Source: Streptomyces sp. Sge12
Lineage (GTDB): Bacteria > Actinomycetota > Actinomycetes > Streptomycetales > Streptomycetaceae
DNA: 64,000 bases
Assembly (NCBI RefSeq): GCF_002080455.1
Contig: NZ_CP020555.1
Location: forward strand, 5,058,501-5,122,500
Direction: 5' to 3'
Below, one piece after another: positions 39,774-49,389 of the stretch. Under the pieces are notes generated by a model. That model had not been told where the DNA came from. It ran no database searches and saw only the letters and a program-made list of their open reading frames with translations. The translations under genes and the position numbers were made by a program. How positions within the stretch are numbered: position 1 is the first letter of the stretch; every line of letters starts with the position of its first letter.

Positions 39774-42700
39774 GTGGCGGCGGCAGAGACAGCGGCTGGG
39801 GAAAAACAGGGCTGGGGCAGGCGGCTGGCGGCCTACACCTGGCGGTACAGGACCAATGTGCTGCTGGCGCTCGGCTCCTCCCTGGCCGGCATGGCCGTCA
39901 TGGCGGTCGTCCCGCTGGTCACCAAGGTGATCATCGATGACGTCATCGGGGACGGGACCAAGCCCATGGCGCCCTGGGCCGGCATGCTCATAGCCGCGGC
40001 CCTGACCGTGTACGTGCTGACCTACATACGCAGGTACTACGGCGGGCGGCTCGCCCTCGACGTGCAGCACGACCTGCGCACCGACATGTACGCCACGATC
40101 GCCCGCCTCGACGGGCGGCGGCAGGACGAGCTGAACACCGGCCAGGTCATCGGCCGTGCCACCAGCGACCTCCAGCTGATCCAGGGCCTGCTCTTCATGC
40201 TGCCCATGACCATCGGGAACTTCCTGCTCTTCGGGATGTCCCTCGGGATCATGCTCTGGCTCTCGCCGCTGCTGACCCTCGTCGCCCTGCTCATGGCGCC
40301 CGCGCTGTGGTTCATAGCCAAGCGCAGCCGCAAGAAGCTCTTCCCCGCCACCTGGTGGGCCCAGGGCCAGGCCGCCGCCGTCGCCACCGTCGTCGACGGG
40401 GCCGTCACCGGCGTCCGCGTCGTCAAGGGCTTCGGGCAGGAGGAGCAGGAGACCGGCAAGCTGCGCGAGGCGGGCCGCCGGCTGTTCGCCGGGCGGATGC
40501 GGACCATCCGCCTCAACTCGCGCTACACCCCCGCCCTCCAGGCCGTGCCCGCCCTCGCCCAGGTCGCCATGCTGGCCCTCGGCGGCTGGATGGCCACCAA
40601 CGGCCAGGTCACCCTCGGCACCTTCGTCGCCTTCTCCACCTACCTCGCCCAGCTCGTCGGACCCGTCCGCATGCTCGCCATGGTCCTCACCGTCGGCCAG
40701 CAGGCCCGGGCCGGCGCGGAGCGCGTGTTCGAGCTGATCGACACCGAGCCGGAGATCCACGAGGGCGCCCACGAACTGCCCGCCGACGCGCCCGCCACCG
40801 TCGAATTCGACGACGTCCGCTTCGGCTACGACCCCGAGCGGCCCGTCCTCGACGGGTTCTCGCTCACCGTGGCGGAGGGGGAGACCGTCGCCGTCGTCGG
40901 GTCCTCCGGCAGCGGCAAGTCCACGGTCGCCCTCCTGCTGCCCCGCTTCTACGACGCCGACGGCGGCGCGGTCCGCGTCGGCGGCCACGACGTCCGCGAG
41001 CTGACCTACGACTCCCTGCGCGGCGCGATAGGCCTCGTCCCCGAGGACTCCTTCCTCTTCTCCGACACCATCCGCGCCAACATCGCCTACGGGCACCCCG
41101 GCGCCACCGAGGAGCAGATCGAGGCCGCCGCCCGCGCCGCCCAGGCCGACGGCTTCGTCCGGGCGCTGCCCGCCGGGTACGACACCAAGGTCGGCGAGCA
41201 GGGGCTCACCCTCTCCGGCGGCCAGCGCCAGCGCATCGCCCTCGCCCGGGCCATCCTCACCGACCCGCGGCTGCTGCTCCTCGACGACGCCACCTCCGCC
41301 GTGGACGCCCGCGTCGAGCACGAGATCCACGAGGCCCTGCGGTCCGTCATGGCCGGCCGGACCACCCTGCTGATCGCGCACCGCCGCTCCACTCTCGCGC
41401 TGGCCGACCGGATCGCCGTACTCGACCGCGGACGCCTCGCCGACATCGGGACGCACGAGCAGCTGGAGGGCCGCTCGGCGCTCTACCGCAGGCTGCTCAC
41501 CGACCCCGAGGCGCTCGGCGCCGGCTCGCCGCGCACCCCGGACGCCCGCACGATGACCGAGTTCGAGCGCGAGCTCGACCGCGACCTGGAACGCGGCATC
41601 GAGCTCGAGGCCGAGATCGACTCCGAGCCCGTCAATGCCAAGCGCCGGGTCTCCGGCGGGGTCACCCCCGAGCTCTGGCGCCGCCAGGAGGACGCCGAGA
41701 GCGCGGCCGCCGGCGCCACCGCCACTGCCACCGTGTCCGGCGCGGCTCCCGCGGCCGGGGGCGGCGCGCCCGGACCCGGGCCGTCCATGGCCGGGGCCGT
41801 CGCCGGGATGCCCGCCACCCCGGAACTGCTCGCACAGGTGGCCGCGCTGCCGCCCGCCGTCGACCTGCCCGAGGTGGACGAGACCCGCGCCGCGGCCGCC
41901 GAGGAGAGTTACGGCCTGCGCCGCCTGCTCCGCGGGTTCTGGGCGCCGCTCGCCATCAGCCTCGCCCTCGTCGCCGTGGACGCGGGCGCCGGACTGCTGC
42001 TGCCGATCCTGATCCGGCACGGCATCGACCAGGGCGTGGAACAGGCCGTGCTCGGAGCCGTCTGGGTGGCCGCCGGGCTCGCCCTCGTGGTCGTCGTCGC
42101 GCAGTGGGCCGCGCAGTTCGCCGAGACCCGGATGACGGGCCGTACCGGCGAGCGCGTGCTCTACGCCCTGCGCGTCAAGATCTTCGCCCAGCTCCAGCGC
42201 CTCGGCCTCGACTACTACGAGCGCGAGCTGACCGGCAAGATCATGACCCGGATGACCACCGACGTGGACTCGCTGAGCTCGTTCCTGCAGACCGGCCTGG
42301 TCACCGCCGTGGTCTCCGTGTTCACCTTCTTCGGCATCCTGGTCGCCCTGCTCGTCCTGGACGTCGAGCTCGCGCTGATCGTCTTCGCGACCCTGCCGGT
42401 CCTGGTCGTCGCCACCATCGTGTTCCGCCGCAAGTCCGTGGCCGCCTACGAGCTCGCCCGTGACCGGGTCAGCCTGGTCAACGCCGACCTCCAGGAGTCC
42501 GTCTCGGGCCTGCGCATCGTCCAGGCCTTCCGCCGCGAGGGCTCGGGCGCCAAGCGCTTCGCCGAGCGCAGCCACTCGTACCGCGAGGCCCGGGTCCGCG
42601 GCCAGTGGCTGATATCCGTCTACTTCCCCTTCGTGCAGCTGTTGTCCTCGGGCGCCGCGGCCGCCGTGCTGATCGTCGGCGCGGGCCGGGTGGAGGCCGG

Positions 42701-43655
42701 GACGCTCACCACCGGCGCGCTCGTGGCCTATCTGCTCTACATCGACCTGTTCTTCGCCCCCGTCCAGCAGCTCTCCCAGGTCTTCGACGGCTACCAGCAG
42801 GCCACGGTCGCCCTCGGCCGCATCCAGGGACTGCTGCGGGAGCCCACCACCACCCCGCTGCCCGAGCGGCCGCGGGAGCTGCGGACGCCGGTCGGCGAGA
42901 TCGCCTTCGAGAACGTCCGCTTCCAGTACGGGACGGCCGAGGAGCGGGGCGAGAAGGGGGAGGCGCTGGCCGGCATCGACCTGCGGATACCCGCCGGACA
43001 GACCGTCGCCTTCGTCGGCGAGACCGGAGCCGGCAAGTCCACGCTGGTCAAGATGGTGGCCCGGTTCTACGACCCGACCTCCGGCCGGGTCACCGCCGAC
43101 GGCACCGACCTGCGGGAGCTGGAACTCACGGCGTACCGTCACCGTCTGGGGGTCGTCCCCCAGGAGGCGTACCTCTTCCCGGGGACGGTCCGCGACGCCA
43201 TCGCCTACGGGCTCCCGGGCGCGAGCGACGCCGAGGTGGAGGCCGCCGCCCGCGCGGTCGGCGCCCACGACATGATCGCCACCCTCGACGGCGGCTATCT
43301 GCACACCGTCGCCGAGCGCGGCCGCAACCTCTCCGCGGGCCAGCGCCAGCTGATCGCGCTCGCCCGGGCCGAGCTCGTCGACCCGGACGTCCTCCTGCTC
43401 GACGAGGCCACCGCCGCCCTGGACCTGGCCACCGAGGCCCAGGTCAACCAGGCGACGGACCGGCTCGTGGGCAAGCGCACCACCCTGGTGGTCGCGCACC
43501 GGCTGACGACGGCGGCCCGCGCCGACCGGGTCGTGGTCATGGACCGCGGCCGGGTCGTGGAGGACGGCACCCACGCCGAGCTCCTGGCGCGCGGCGGCCG
43601 GTACGCCGAGCTGTGGCGCACCTTCGTCGGCGAGGACGAGCGCGCCGCCGCCTAG
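39774..43655 (+). CDS. Fused heterodimer-type ABC exporter
   Basis: This 1293-residue protein contains two complete ABC exporter halves (six-helix membrane domain plus ATPase) in one chain. Half 1 has Walker A Lys382 and signature LSGGQ, but Asp505 replaces the catalytic Glu (LLLLDDATSAVD). Half 2 has Walker A Lys1088, Glu1211 (LLLDEATAALD) and signature LSAGQ. This is the asymmetric pattern of heterodimeric exporters with one degenerate site. A Gly/Pro/Ala-rich linker (about 620-700) joins the halves. GTG 39774 has GGGGAGG six bases upstream; the frame is open to 39258, but that stretch lacks coding character. Substrate is unknown; drug or peptide/lipid export is typical. Confidence 0.92.
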   Translation: MAAAETAAGEKQGWGRRLAAYTWRYRTNVLLALGSSLAGMAVMAVVPLVTKVIIDDVIGDGTKPMAPWAGMLIAAALTVYVLTYIRRYYGGRLALDVQHDLRTDMYATIARLDGRRQDELNTGQVIGRATSDLQLIQGLLFMLPMTIGNFLLFGMSLGIMLWLSPLLTLVALLMAPALWFIAKRSRKKLFPATWWAQGQAAAVATVVDGAVTGVRVVKGFGQEEQETGKLREAGRRLFAGRMRTIRLNSRYTPALQAVPALAQVAMLALGGWMATNGQVTLGTFVAFSTYLAQLVGPVRMLAMVLTVGQQARAGAERVFELIDTEPEIHEGAHELPADAPATVEFDDVRFGYDPERPVLDGFSLTVAEGETVAVVGSSGSGKSTVALLLPRFYDADGGAVRVGGHDVRELTYDSLRGAIGLVPEDSFLFSDTIRANIAYGHPGATEEQIEAAARAAQADGFVRALPAGYDTKVGEQGLTLSGGQRQRIALARAILTDPRLLLLDDATSAVDARVEHEIHEALRSVMAGRTTLLIAHRRSTLALADRIAVLDRGRLADIGTHEQLEGRSALYRRLLTDPEALGAGSPRTPDARTMTEFERELDRDLERGIELEAEIDSEPVNAKRRVSGGVTPELWRRQEDAESAAAGATATATVSGAAPAAGGGAPGPGPSMAGAVAGMPATPELLAQVAALPPAVDLPEVDETRAAAAEESYGLRRLLRGFWAPLAISLALVAVDAGAGLLLPILIRHGIDQGVEQAVLGAVWVAAGLALVVVVAQWAAQFAETRMTGRTGERVLYALRVKIFAQLQRLGLDYYERELTGKIMTRMTTDVDSLSSFLQTGLVTAVVSVFTFFGILVALLVLDVELALIVFATLPVLVVATIVFRRKSVAAYELARDRVSLVNADLQESVSGLRIVQAFRREGSGAKRFAERSHSYREARVRGQWLISVYFPFVQLLSSGAAAAVLIVGAGRVEAGTLTTGALVAYLLYIDLFFAPVQQLSQVFDGYQQATVALGRIQGLLREPTTTPLPERPRELRTPVGEIAFENVRFQYGTAEERGEKGEALAGIDLRIPAGQTVAFVGETGAGKSTLVKMVARFYDPTSGRVTADGTDLRELELTAYRHRLGVVPQEAYLFPGTVRDAIAYGLPGASDAEVEAAARAVGAHDMIATLDGGYLHTVAERGRNLSAGQRQLIALARAELVDPDVLLLDEATAALDLATEAQVNQATDRLVGKRTTLVVAHRLTTAARADRVVVMDRGRVVEDGTHAELLARGGRYAELWRTFVGEDERAAA

Positions 43656-43692
43656 GCCGGAAGGTCTCTCGCCCGTCCGGAGCGCCCCGGGG

Positions 43693-44247
43693 TCAGAACT
43701 CGCCGAAGAGCAGGTTCCCCGGGGCGTCCTCGTCGGTGCCGGTGTAGTACTCGCGTACCGCGCCGAGCAGTTCGTCGACCGTCAGCGAGCCGTCCCCGTC
43801 GGCGTCGATCCGCCGGAAGAGCGCCTCGGTGTCGGCCGGGCTGAGCCGCGTGTCGAAGGCCTCCTGCGCCCGGTGGAACTCCTGCGGGCTGATGCGCCCG
43901 TCGTCGTCCGTGTCGACGATCGTGAGGATCGCCCGCATCATCGGGCGGAACGAGCGCTCGTACGCGGGGCCGCCCTGCGCGTAGAGGCGGGTCATGCCCT
44001 GCTTGTACTCGTCGGGCGTGACCTTGCCGTCCCGGTCGATGTCCAGCTCGGTGAACAGGTCCTGCCAGAAGTCCGCCAGCCCGCCCATCACCAGGTCCGC
44101 CTTGGGTGAGCTGTCCGGCTCCGCGAGGGCCTTCAGCAGCCGGGTGCCGAGCGCGATGATGTCGGCGGCGTCGATCACGCCGCTCCCGTCGGCGTCCAGG
44201 TGCGTGAAGGCGCGCTCCAGCTTGCGGTCGAGCAGGTCGTTCGTCAT
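43693..44247 (-). CDS. Four-EF-hand calcium-binding protein
   Basis: The 184-residue cytoplasmic protein has four EF-hand loops: DADGSGVIDAAD, DIDRDGKVTPDE, DTDDDGRISPQE and DADGDGSLTVDE. All are complete in their acidic positions, although the third and fourth are the most canonical. It resembles calerythrin/CabD-type proteins of actinomycetes, which buffer or sense calcium. ATG 44247 follows AAAGG; the frame extends to 44325 through a Val/Pro-rich repeat. It is convergent with the ABC exporter. Confidence 0.9.
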   Translation of the reverse strand: MTNDLLDRKLERAFTHLDADGSGVIDAADIIALGTRLLKALAEPDSSPKADLVMGGLADFWQDLFTELDIDRDGKVTPDEYKQGMTRLYAQGGPAYERSFRPMMRAILTIVDTDDDGRISPQEFHRAQEAFDTRLSPADTEALFRRIDADGDGSLTVDELLGAVREYYTGTDEDAPGNLLFGEF

Positions 44248-44506
44248 CTCATGGCCTTTCACGGCTGAGCCGGTGGGTACGGGTACGGGTATCGGTGCGG
44301 CTACGGCGGGCGGGTCTTTCGTCACCTAGCGTAATCGCCCCTTCGGGGGTGAACTCCCGCTGTCCCGCCGGGAGGTGGCGGATGCACTCGTACGAGGGAG
44401 GGGTGGCGGCGCCGGCGGGAGGACCCTTGCGCGCGGCAACCTTCCGGCGGGCTCGGGCGTCGTACGTGCGTGCGTGCTCCGTACGTACGGCCGATCGGGG
44501 GACAGG

Positions 44507-44908
44507 GTGTTGCAGGGGCGAAGGAGGCGTGGCCGCCGGGCCGCGGTCCTGGGGGTTTTCGTGGCGGCGCTGTGGCTCTGTGCGGGCGGACTGCTCACGC
44601 CGCCGGCGGCGCGGGCCGCGACCGAGGGCTGCGCGGGCCGGCTGGCGAGGACGGTGCCCTTCGAGACGGGCGAGGTGCGCGTCTACAAGAGCCGCAACCA
44701 GGCCTGTGCGATGGCCGTGGCCAGGAACTTCGGCGAGCGCCGGCGGATGGCGGTGAGCATTCAGCCGCGCGGCGGCGCCCCGGTCCGCGAGGCCGGGGGA
44801 TTCACCCGATATGCCGGGCCTGTCACGGTCGGGGCGATCAGCCGCTGCGTGTATGTAAAGGGGAGCGTGGGAGCCGGATCCGTCGATTCCGGCTGGATCC
44901 TGTGCTGA
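44507..44908 (+). CDS. Small secreted protein
   Basis: The 133-residue product has an Arg-rich N-terminus, a hydrophobic segment (AAVLGVFVAALWLCAGGLL) and an AxA cleavage site (PPAARAAT), so it is secreted. Mature part: about 100 residues with four cysteines, likely two disulfides, and VRVYKSRNQACAMAVARNFG. GTG 44507 has GGGGGA five bases upstream. I recognise no family. Confidence 0.7.
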   Translation: MLQGRRRRGRRAAVLGVFVAALWLCAGGLLTPPAARAATEGCAGRLARTVPFETGEVRVYKSRNQACAMAVARNFGERRRMAVSIQPRGGAPVREAGGFTRYAGPVTVGAISRCVYVKGSVGAGSVDSGWILC

Positions 44909-44992
44909 TGAACAGGCCCAACCAGGTCTGGTCAGTGGCGTGTTGGCCCGGCTAGGTTCACGGCGACCGAAGTGAACTCAAGGGGAGGGTGA

Positions 44993-46426
44993 ATGCGCAA
45001 GACGCTCGGATGGCTGCTGTCGCTCGTGGTGCTCATCGGCACCATGGGCGCGGCCGGCTCCACGGCGCAAGCGGCCACAGCCGCGGAGCCCGCGGCCGCC
45101 ACGGACATCAAGGACCAGATCCTCGGCATTGCCGGGATGAGCCTGATCGAGGAGAAGCCGTACCCCGGCTACCGCTTCTTCGTACTGAACTACGAGCAGC
45201 CGGTGGACCACCGGCAGCCGTGGAAGGGCACCTTCAAGCAGCGCCTGACCCTGTTGCACAAGGACGTCTCGCGGCCGTCGGTGTTCTTCACCTCCGGCTA
45301 CAACGTCAACACCAGCCCGCGCCGCAGTGAGCCGACGACCATCGTCGACGGCAACCAGGTATCCCTGGAGTATCGATTCTTCACGCCGTCCCGGCCCGAC
45401 CCGGCCAACTGGTCGAACCTGGACATCTGGCAGGCCGCCAGTGACCAGCACCGCCTCTTCACCGCGCTGAAGAAGATCTACAAGAAGAACTGGCTGGCCA
45501 CGGGCGGCAGCAAGGGCGGTATGACGGCGACGTACTACGAGCGCTTCTACCCGCGCGACATGGACGGTGTCGTCGCGTACGTCGCGCCCAACGACGTCGT
45601 CAACAACGAGGACTCGGCCTACGACCGCTTCTTCGCCAAGGTCGGCACCAAGGAGTGCCGCGACAGGCTGAACGCGGTCCAGCGCGAGGCGCTGGTGCGC
45701 CGCGAGCCGCTGGAGGCCAAGTACGCCGTCGCCGCCGCCGAGAACGGCTGGACCTTCACCACGGTCGGCAACCTCGACAAGGCCTACGAGGCCGTCGTGC
45801 TCGACTACGTCTGGGCCTTCTGGCAGTACAGCCTGCTCGCCGACTGCGGCTCCGTCCCCGACGCCAAGGCCGCGAGCGACCAGGAGATCTGGGACACGAT
45901 CGACGCGATCTCCGGCTTCTCGGCCTACTCCGACCAGGGCCTGGAGACGTACACGCCGTACTACTACCAGGCGGGTACGCAGCTCGGCTCCCCGGACATC
46001 AAGCAGCCGCACCTGAAGGGCCTGAGCCGCTACGGCTACCAGCCGCCGCGCAACTTCGTGCCCCGCGACATCCCCATGGCCTTCCAGCCTGGGGTGATGG
46101 CGGACGTCGACAGGTGGGTGCGCAACAACGCCCACCAGATGCTCTTCGTGTACGGGCAGAACGACCCGTGGGGCGCCGAGCCGTTCCACCTCGGCTACGG
46201 GGTGCGCGACAGCTACGTGATGATCGCGCCGGGCGCCAACCACGGCGCGAACGTGGCCAAGCTGATGGACGGTGAGAAGGCCCTCGCCACCGCGAAGATC
46301 CTCCAGTGGGCCGGGGTGGCCCCGGCCGCCGCGCTCGCCGACGCGGGCCGGGCGGCGCCGCTGGCCGCGCCGGACGCGCAGCTCGACCAGCGCGACCTGG
46401 AGCGCGAGCCGCAGCTGCGGCCGTAA
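44993..46426 (+). CDS. S37-family secreted tripeptidyl aminopeptidase
   Basis: This 477-residue protein has a signal peptide of about 27 residues (MRKTLGWLLSLVVLIG, AQA cleavage) and an alpha/beta-hydrolase fold of the PS-10 peptidase (S37) family. The nucleophile is Ser173 in TGGSKGGM; an Asp in YGQNDPWGAE and a His in PGANHGANVAKL complete the triad. Streptomyces S37 enzymes remove tripeptides from protein N-termini outside the cell, including in processing of secreted proteins. GGGGAGG lies before the ATG. Confidence 0.9.
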   Translation: MRKTLGWLLSLVVLIGTMGAAGSTAQAATAAEPAAATDIKDQILGIAGMSLIEEKPYPGYRFFVLNYEQPVDHRQPWKGTFKQRLTLLHKDVSRPSVFFTSGYNVNTSPRRSEPTTIVDGNQVSLEYRFFTPSRPDPANWSNLDIWQAASDQHRLFTALKKIYKKNWLATGGSKGGMTATYYERFYPRDMDGVVAYVAPNDVVNNEDSAYDRFFAKVGTKECRDRLNAVQREALVRREPLEAKYAVAAAENGWTFTTVGNLDKAYEAVVLDYVWAFWQYSLLADCGSVPDAKAASDQEIWDTIDAISGFSAYSDQGLETYTPYYYQAGTQLGSPDIKQPHLKGLSRYGYQPPRNFVPRDIPMAFQPGVMADVDRWVRNNAHQMLFVYGQNDPWGAEPFHLGYGVRDSYVMIAPGANHGANVAKLMDGEKALATAKILQWAGVAPAAALADAGRAAPLAAPDAQLDQRDLEREPQLRP

Positions 46427-46474
46427 CCGGACGCGGGACGCGGGAGACGCGGGCCGCGGGTGGGCGCCCTGGGT

Positions 46475-48283
46475 TCAGGGCGTCAGTCCGTGGCCCAGCG
46501 GGTAGCGGCCCGGGACCGGGACGGGGAGGCGGCCGGCGGGCCGCACCGCCCCGGTGAGCACCCGGGCCGCCGCCCGCATCTCCACGTCCGTCCAGGAGTA
46601 CGTGGCGAGCTCCGCCGCGCAGAGCGGCAGCCGGGCCGGGTCGTACGGGTTGCGGACCGCCACCACGACGACCGGGACCCCGGTCGCGATCAGGTCCGCC
46701 ACCAGCGTGCGCTGCGGACTTTCGCCCTCCGGGACGTTGTACGTGCACACGAGCACCGCCGCGTGACCGGCCGCGGCGGCCACGGCCCGGGCGGGCGGCA
46801 CCGCCGTCGCCCGGCAGCCCAGCGCGGTCAGCTCCCGGGCCAGTACGACCGTAGGGGGCCCGGTGGTACCCGTGGGGGAGACCGGGTCCGTCCCGGTGAC
46901 CAGCAGCCGTGGCCCGGACGTCGCATCGAGGGGCACCAGCCCGCCCGGATTGGCCAACAGGGTCGTGGTGGCGGCCGCGATCGTGTCGGCGGCGTCGAGG
47001 TGCTGCTGGACGCCCACGAGGGAGTCGATCTCCCGCCCGGTGGTGTAGGCCTCGTCGAACAGGCCGCGGCGGGCCTTCAGTTCCAGGATCCGCAGCACCG
47101 ACTCCTCGATCCGCGCCTGCGTCAGCTCGCCCGACTCCACGGCCGCCCGCACGCTGCGGATCGCGAGCCCCAGGTCCGGCGCGTTCAGCAGCTGGTCGCA
47201 GCCCGCCAGCAGGGCCAGTACGGGCACGCGGTCGTTCCCGTACTTCTGGCGGACGCCGGCCATGTCGAGGGCGTCGGTGATCACCACCCCCTGGAATCCG
47301 AGGCGTTCACGCAGCAGGCCGGTGACGATCGGCCGGGAGAGGGTCGCCGGGTCCCCCGAGGGATCGAGCGCGGGGAAGACGATGTGCGCCGTCATGATGG
47401 CGTCCACGCCCGCCTCCACCGCGGCCCGGAAGGGCGGCTCGTCCAGCTCCTCCCAGGCGGCCCGGCTGTGCCGCATCACCGGCAGCCCGACATGGCTGTC
47501 GGTCTCGGTGTCGCCGTGGCCCGGGAAGTGCTTGGCGGTGGCGGCCACGCCGGCGCCCTGGTAGCCGTGGACCTGGGCCGCGACCAGCTCCGCCACGGCC
47601 TGCGGGTCGGAGCCGAACGACCGGACGCCGATCACCGGATTGGCCGGGTTGACGTTGACGTCGGCCACCGGCGCGTAGTCCTGCCGGATGCCCATGGCGG
47701 CCAGCTCGGCACCCGCGATGCGCGCGGCCCGCCGGGCGTGCGCGGTCGAACCGGCCGCACCGAGCGCCATCGCCCCCGGGAGCAGGGTCGCGGGCCGGCC
47801 GATCCGGGCGACGGCGCCGTGCTCCTGGTCGGTGGAGAGCAGCAGGGGGATCCGGGCGCCGGTGGTGAGGGCGGCCTGCTGGAGGGCGACCGAGAGCGCG
47901 CCGATCTGCCGGGGGGTGCGGGTGTTGTGGGCCCAGGCGAAGTAGATGATCCCGCCGAGGTGGAAGCGGGAGACCAGCTCGGCGGCGGTGCGCACGCCGA
48001 ACGCCGCGAGGTTGTGCTCGGCGTCCACCGGATCGGGATCGGTCGCCGAATGCCCGTACGCCCGGGAGACGAAGAGCTGCCCGATCTTCTCGTCGAGGCT
48101 CATCCGGTCCATGAGGGCGCGCAGGCGCGCCCGGCCGGGGCGGCGGCCGGGCCCGCTGCCCGGGGGCCGCGAGTCGTCGGGGGCGGGGTGGGAGCCGACG
48201 GCCGCGGAAGCGGCCCCGGCGGCCGTGACGGCGGCCATGGCGGCCGCGGCGAGCAGGTTCCGGCGCGAGGCGTGGTACGGCAC
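46475..48283 (-). CDS. Secreted GH3 beta-N-acetylglucosaminidase (NagZ-like)
   Basis: The 602-residue protein begins with a Tat-like signal (SRRNLLAAAAMAAVTAAG) and carries a GH3 catalytic barrel. KHFPGHGDTETDSHVGLP is the NagZ-type His-Asp loop used as acid/base in N-acetylglucosaminidases, and ITDALDMAGVR contains the nucleophile Asp. A C-terminal GH3 alpha/beta sandwich follows. I set the start at GTG 48283; other GTG codons further upstream are possible. Likely action is on GlcNAc or muropeptide sugars outside the cell. Confidence 0.87.
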   Translation of the reverse strand: MPYHASRRNLLAAAAMAAVTAAGAASAAVGSHPAPDDSRPPGSGPGRRPGRARLRALMDRMSLDEKIGQLFVSRAYGHSATDPDPVDAEHNLAAFGVRTAAELVSRFHLGGIIYFAWAHNTRTPRQIGALSVALQQAALTTGARIPLLLSTDQEHGAVARIGRPATLLPGAMALGAAGSTAHARRAARIAGAELAAMGIRQDYAPVADVNVNPANPVIGVRSFGSDPQAVAELVAAQVHGYQGAGVAATAKHFPGHGDTETDSHVGLPVMRHSRAAWEELDEPPFRAAVEAGVDAIMTAHIVFPALDPSGDPATLSRPIVTGLLRERLGFQGVVITDALDMAGVRQKYGNDRVPVLALLAGCDQLLNAPDLGLAIRSVRAAVESGELTQARIEESVLRILELKARRGLFDEAYTTGREIDSLVGVQQHLDAADTIAAATTTLLANPGGLVPLDATSGPRLLVTGTDPVSPTGTTGPPTVVLARELTALGCRATAVPPARAVAAAAGHAAVLVCTYNVPEGESPQRTLVADLIATGVPVVVVAVRNPYDPARLPLCAAELATYSWTDVEMRAAARVLTGAVRPAGRLPVPVPGRYPLGHGLTP

Positions 48284-48349
48284 CCGCCGGACCCTACTGC
48301 CGGGGTAGGCCCGGGGAGTGACGGACACTCGGAAGGACACGCGGAAGGC

Positions 48350-48383
48350 CCCCGGACGGCACCCCGGACGGCACCCCGGACGC
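48350..48383. repeat. 12-bp tandem repeat downstream of the lysR gene
   Basis: CCCCGGACGGCA is repeated 2.8 times (48350-48361, 48362-48373, then partial), ending three bases from the stop codon of the leftward LysR gene. Confidence 0.85.
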
Positions 48384-48386
48384 CCC

Positions 48387-49289
48387 CTACCGGTGGGAGG
48401 CCCAGTGGTCCTGCAAGGTCCGTACGGCCTCGGTGATCGCGGGCCGCCGGGCCGCCCCGGTCCGCCACAGGGCGTACAGCCGGCGCACGGGGCCCGGCTC
48501 CAGCGGTACCGCGACCGCACCCGGCGGCAGCGCTCCCGTGCCCAGCCGGGGGACGACGGCCACCCCGAGCCCGGCCGCGACCAGGGCGACGATGGTGTGG
48601 TTCTCCTCCGCGACGTGCGCGACATCGGGCTCGAACCCGGCGGTGCGCAGGGTCCGCACCAGCCAGTCGTGGCAGACCCGGCCGGGCGGCTGGCAGACCC
48701 AGCGCTCGCCGCCCAGGTCCGAGCGCCGGATGACCCGGCGCGTGGTGAAGGGATGCCCGGCCGGCACCACGAGGTCGCAGAGGTCGTCCCCGATCACCGC
48801 CTGTTCGATGCCCTCGGGCGCGGGCAGCGGGGCGATGTCCCAGTCATGAGCCACCGCCAGATCCGTGACCCCGCGGGCCACCAGTTCCACGGACAGGTGC
48901 GGGTCCACCTCCGTGAGGCGTACGTCCAGCGCGGGGTGCCGGCGGGCCAGATCGGCCAGGACCTGCGGCAGCAGCCCGCGCGCCGCCGAGGCGAAGGCCG
49001 CCACTGTCAGCAGCCCCCCGGGCTGCCCGCGCCGCTCCTCCAGGGTGGTCTCGGCGCGTTCCACGATCGCCAGCAACTCCTGGGCGGTATCGGCCAGATG
49101 GCGGGCCTCCTCGGTGAGCGCGACCCCGCGCCCGCGCCGCTCCAGCAAGGTGGTGCGGGTCTCCCGTTCCAGCTTGGAGATCTGCTGCGAGACGGCCGAG
49201 GGGGTGTAGCCGAGGGCGGCCGCCGCGGCGGCGACCGAGCCGTGGACGGAGACGGCGTGCAGGGCGCGCAGCCGGGCGAGATCGAGCAT
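48387..49289 (-). CDS. LysR-family transcriptional regulator
   Basis: This 300-residue protein has the LysR winged helix-turn-helix at about residues 2-60 (RLRALHAVSVHGSVAAAAAA, SAVSQQISKLE) and a periplasmic-binding-like effector domain. It is divergent from an EamA transporter gene across 100 bases, the classic LysR arrangement, so it probably controls that exporter. Effector unknown; amino acids are common for this pairing. Confidence 0.9.
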   Translation of the reverse strand: MLDLARLRALHAVSVHGSVAAAAAALGYTPSAVSQQISKLERETRTTLLERRGRGVALTEEARHLADTAQELLAIVERAETTLEERRGQPGGLLTVAAFASAARGLLPQVLADLARRHPALDVRLTEVDPHLSVELVARGVTDLAVAHDWDIAPLPAPEGIEQAVIGDDLCDLVVPAGHPFTTRRVIRRSDLGGERWVCQPPGRVCHDWLVRTLRTAGFEPDVAHVAEENHTIVALVAAGLGVAVVPRLGTGALPPGAVAVPLEPGPVRRLYALWRTGAARRPAITEAVRTLQDHWASHR

Positions 49290-49389
49290 GCCCCCATCGT
49301 GACACCGCGGATATCCGTAAGCAACGCTTCATCCATACCGGAAGAGATCCGCGCTGGTGCTACATGGTCCGGCATCCGATGCTCGAAGC

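Noticed and set aside
39750..43574. 1274-residue antisense frame opposite the ABC exporter
   Set aside because: It is a typical GC-bias shadow: low-complexity Gly/Asp/Val/His content, no domains, and exact antisense of a conserved gene.
46272..46557. Short plus-strand frames between the S37 peptidase and the GH3 gene
   Set aside because: They are Arg/Pro/Gly-rich overlaps of real genes without ribosome sites.
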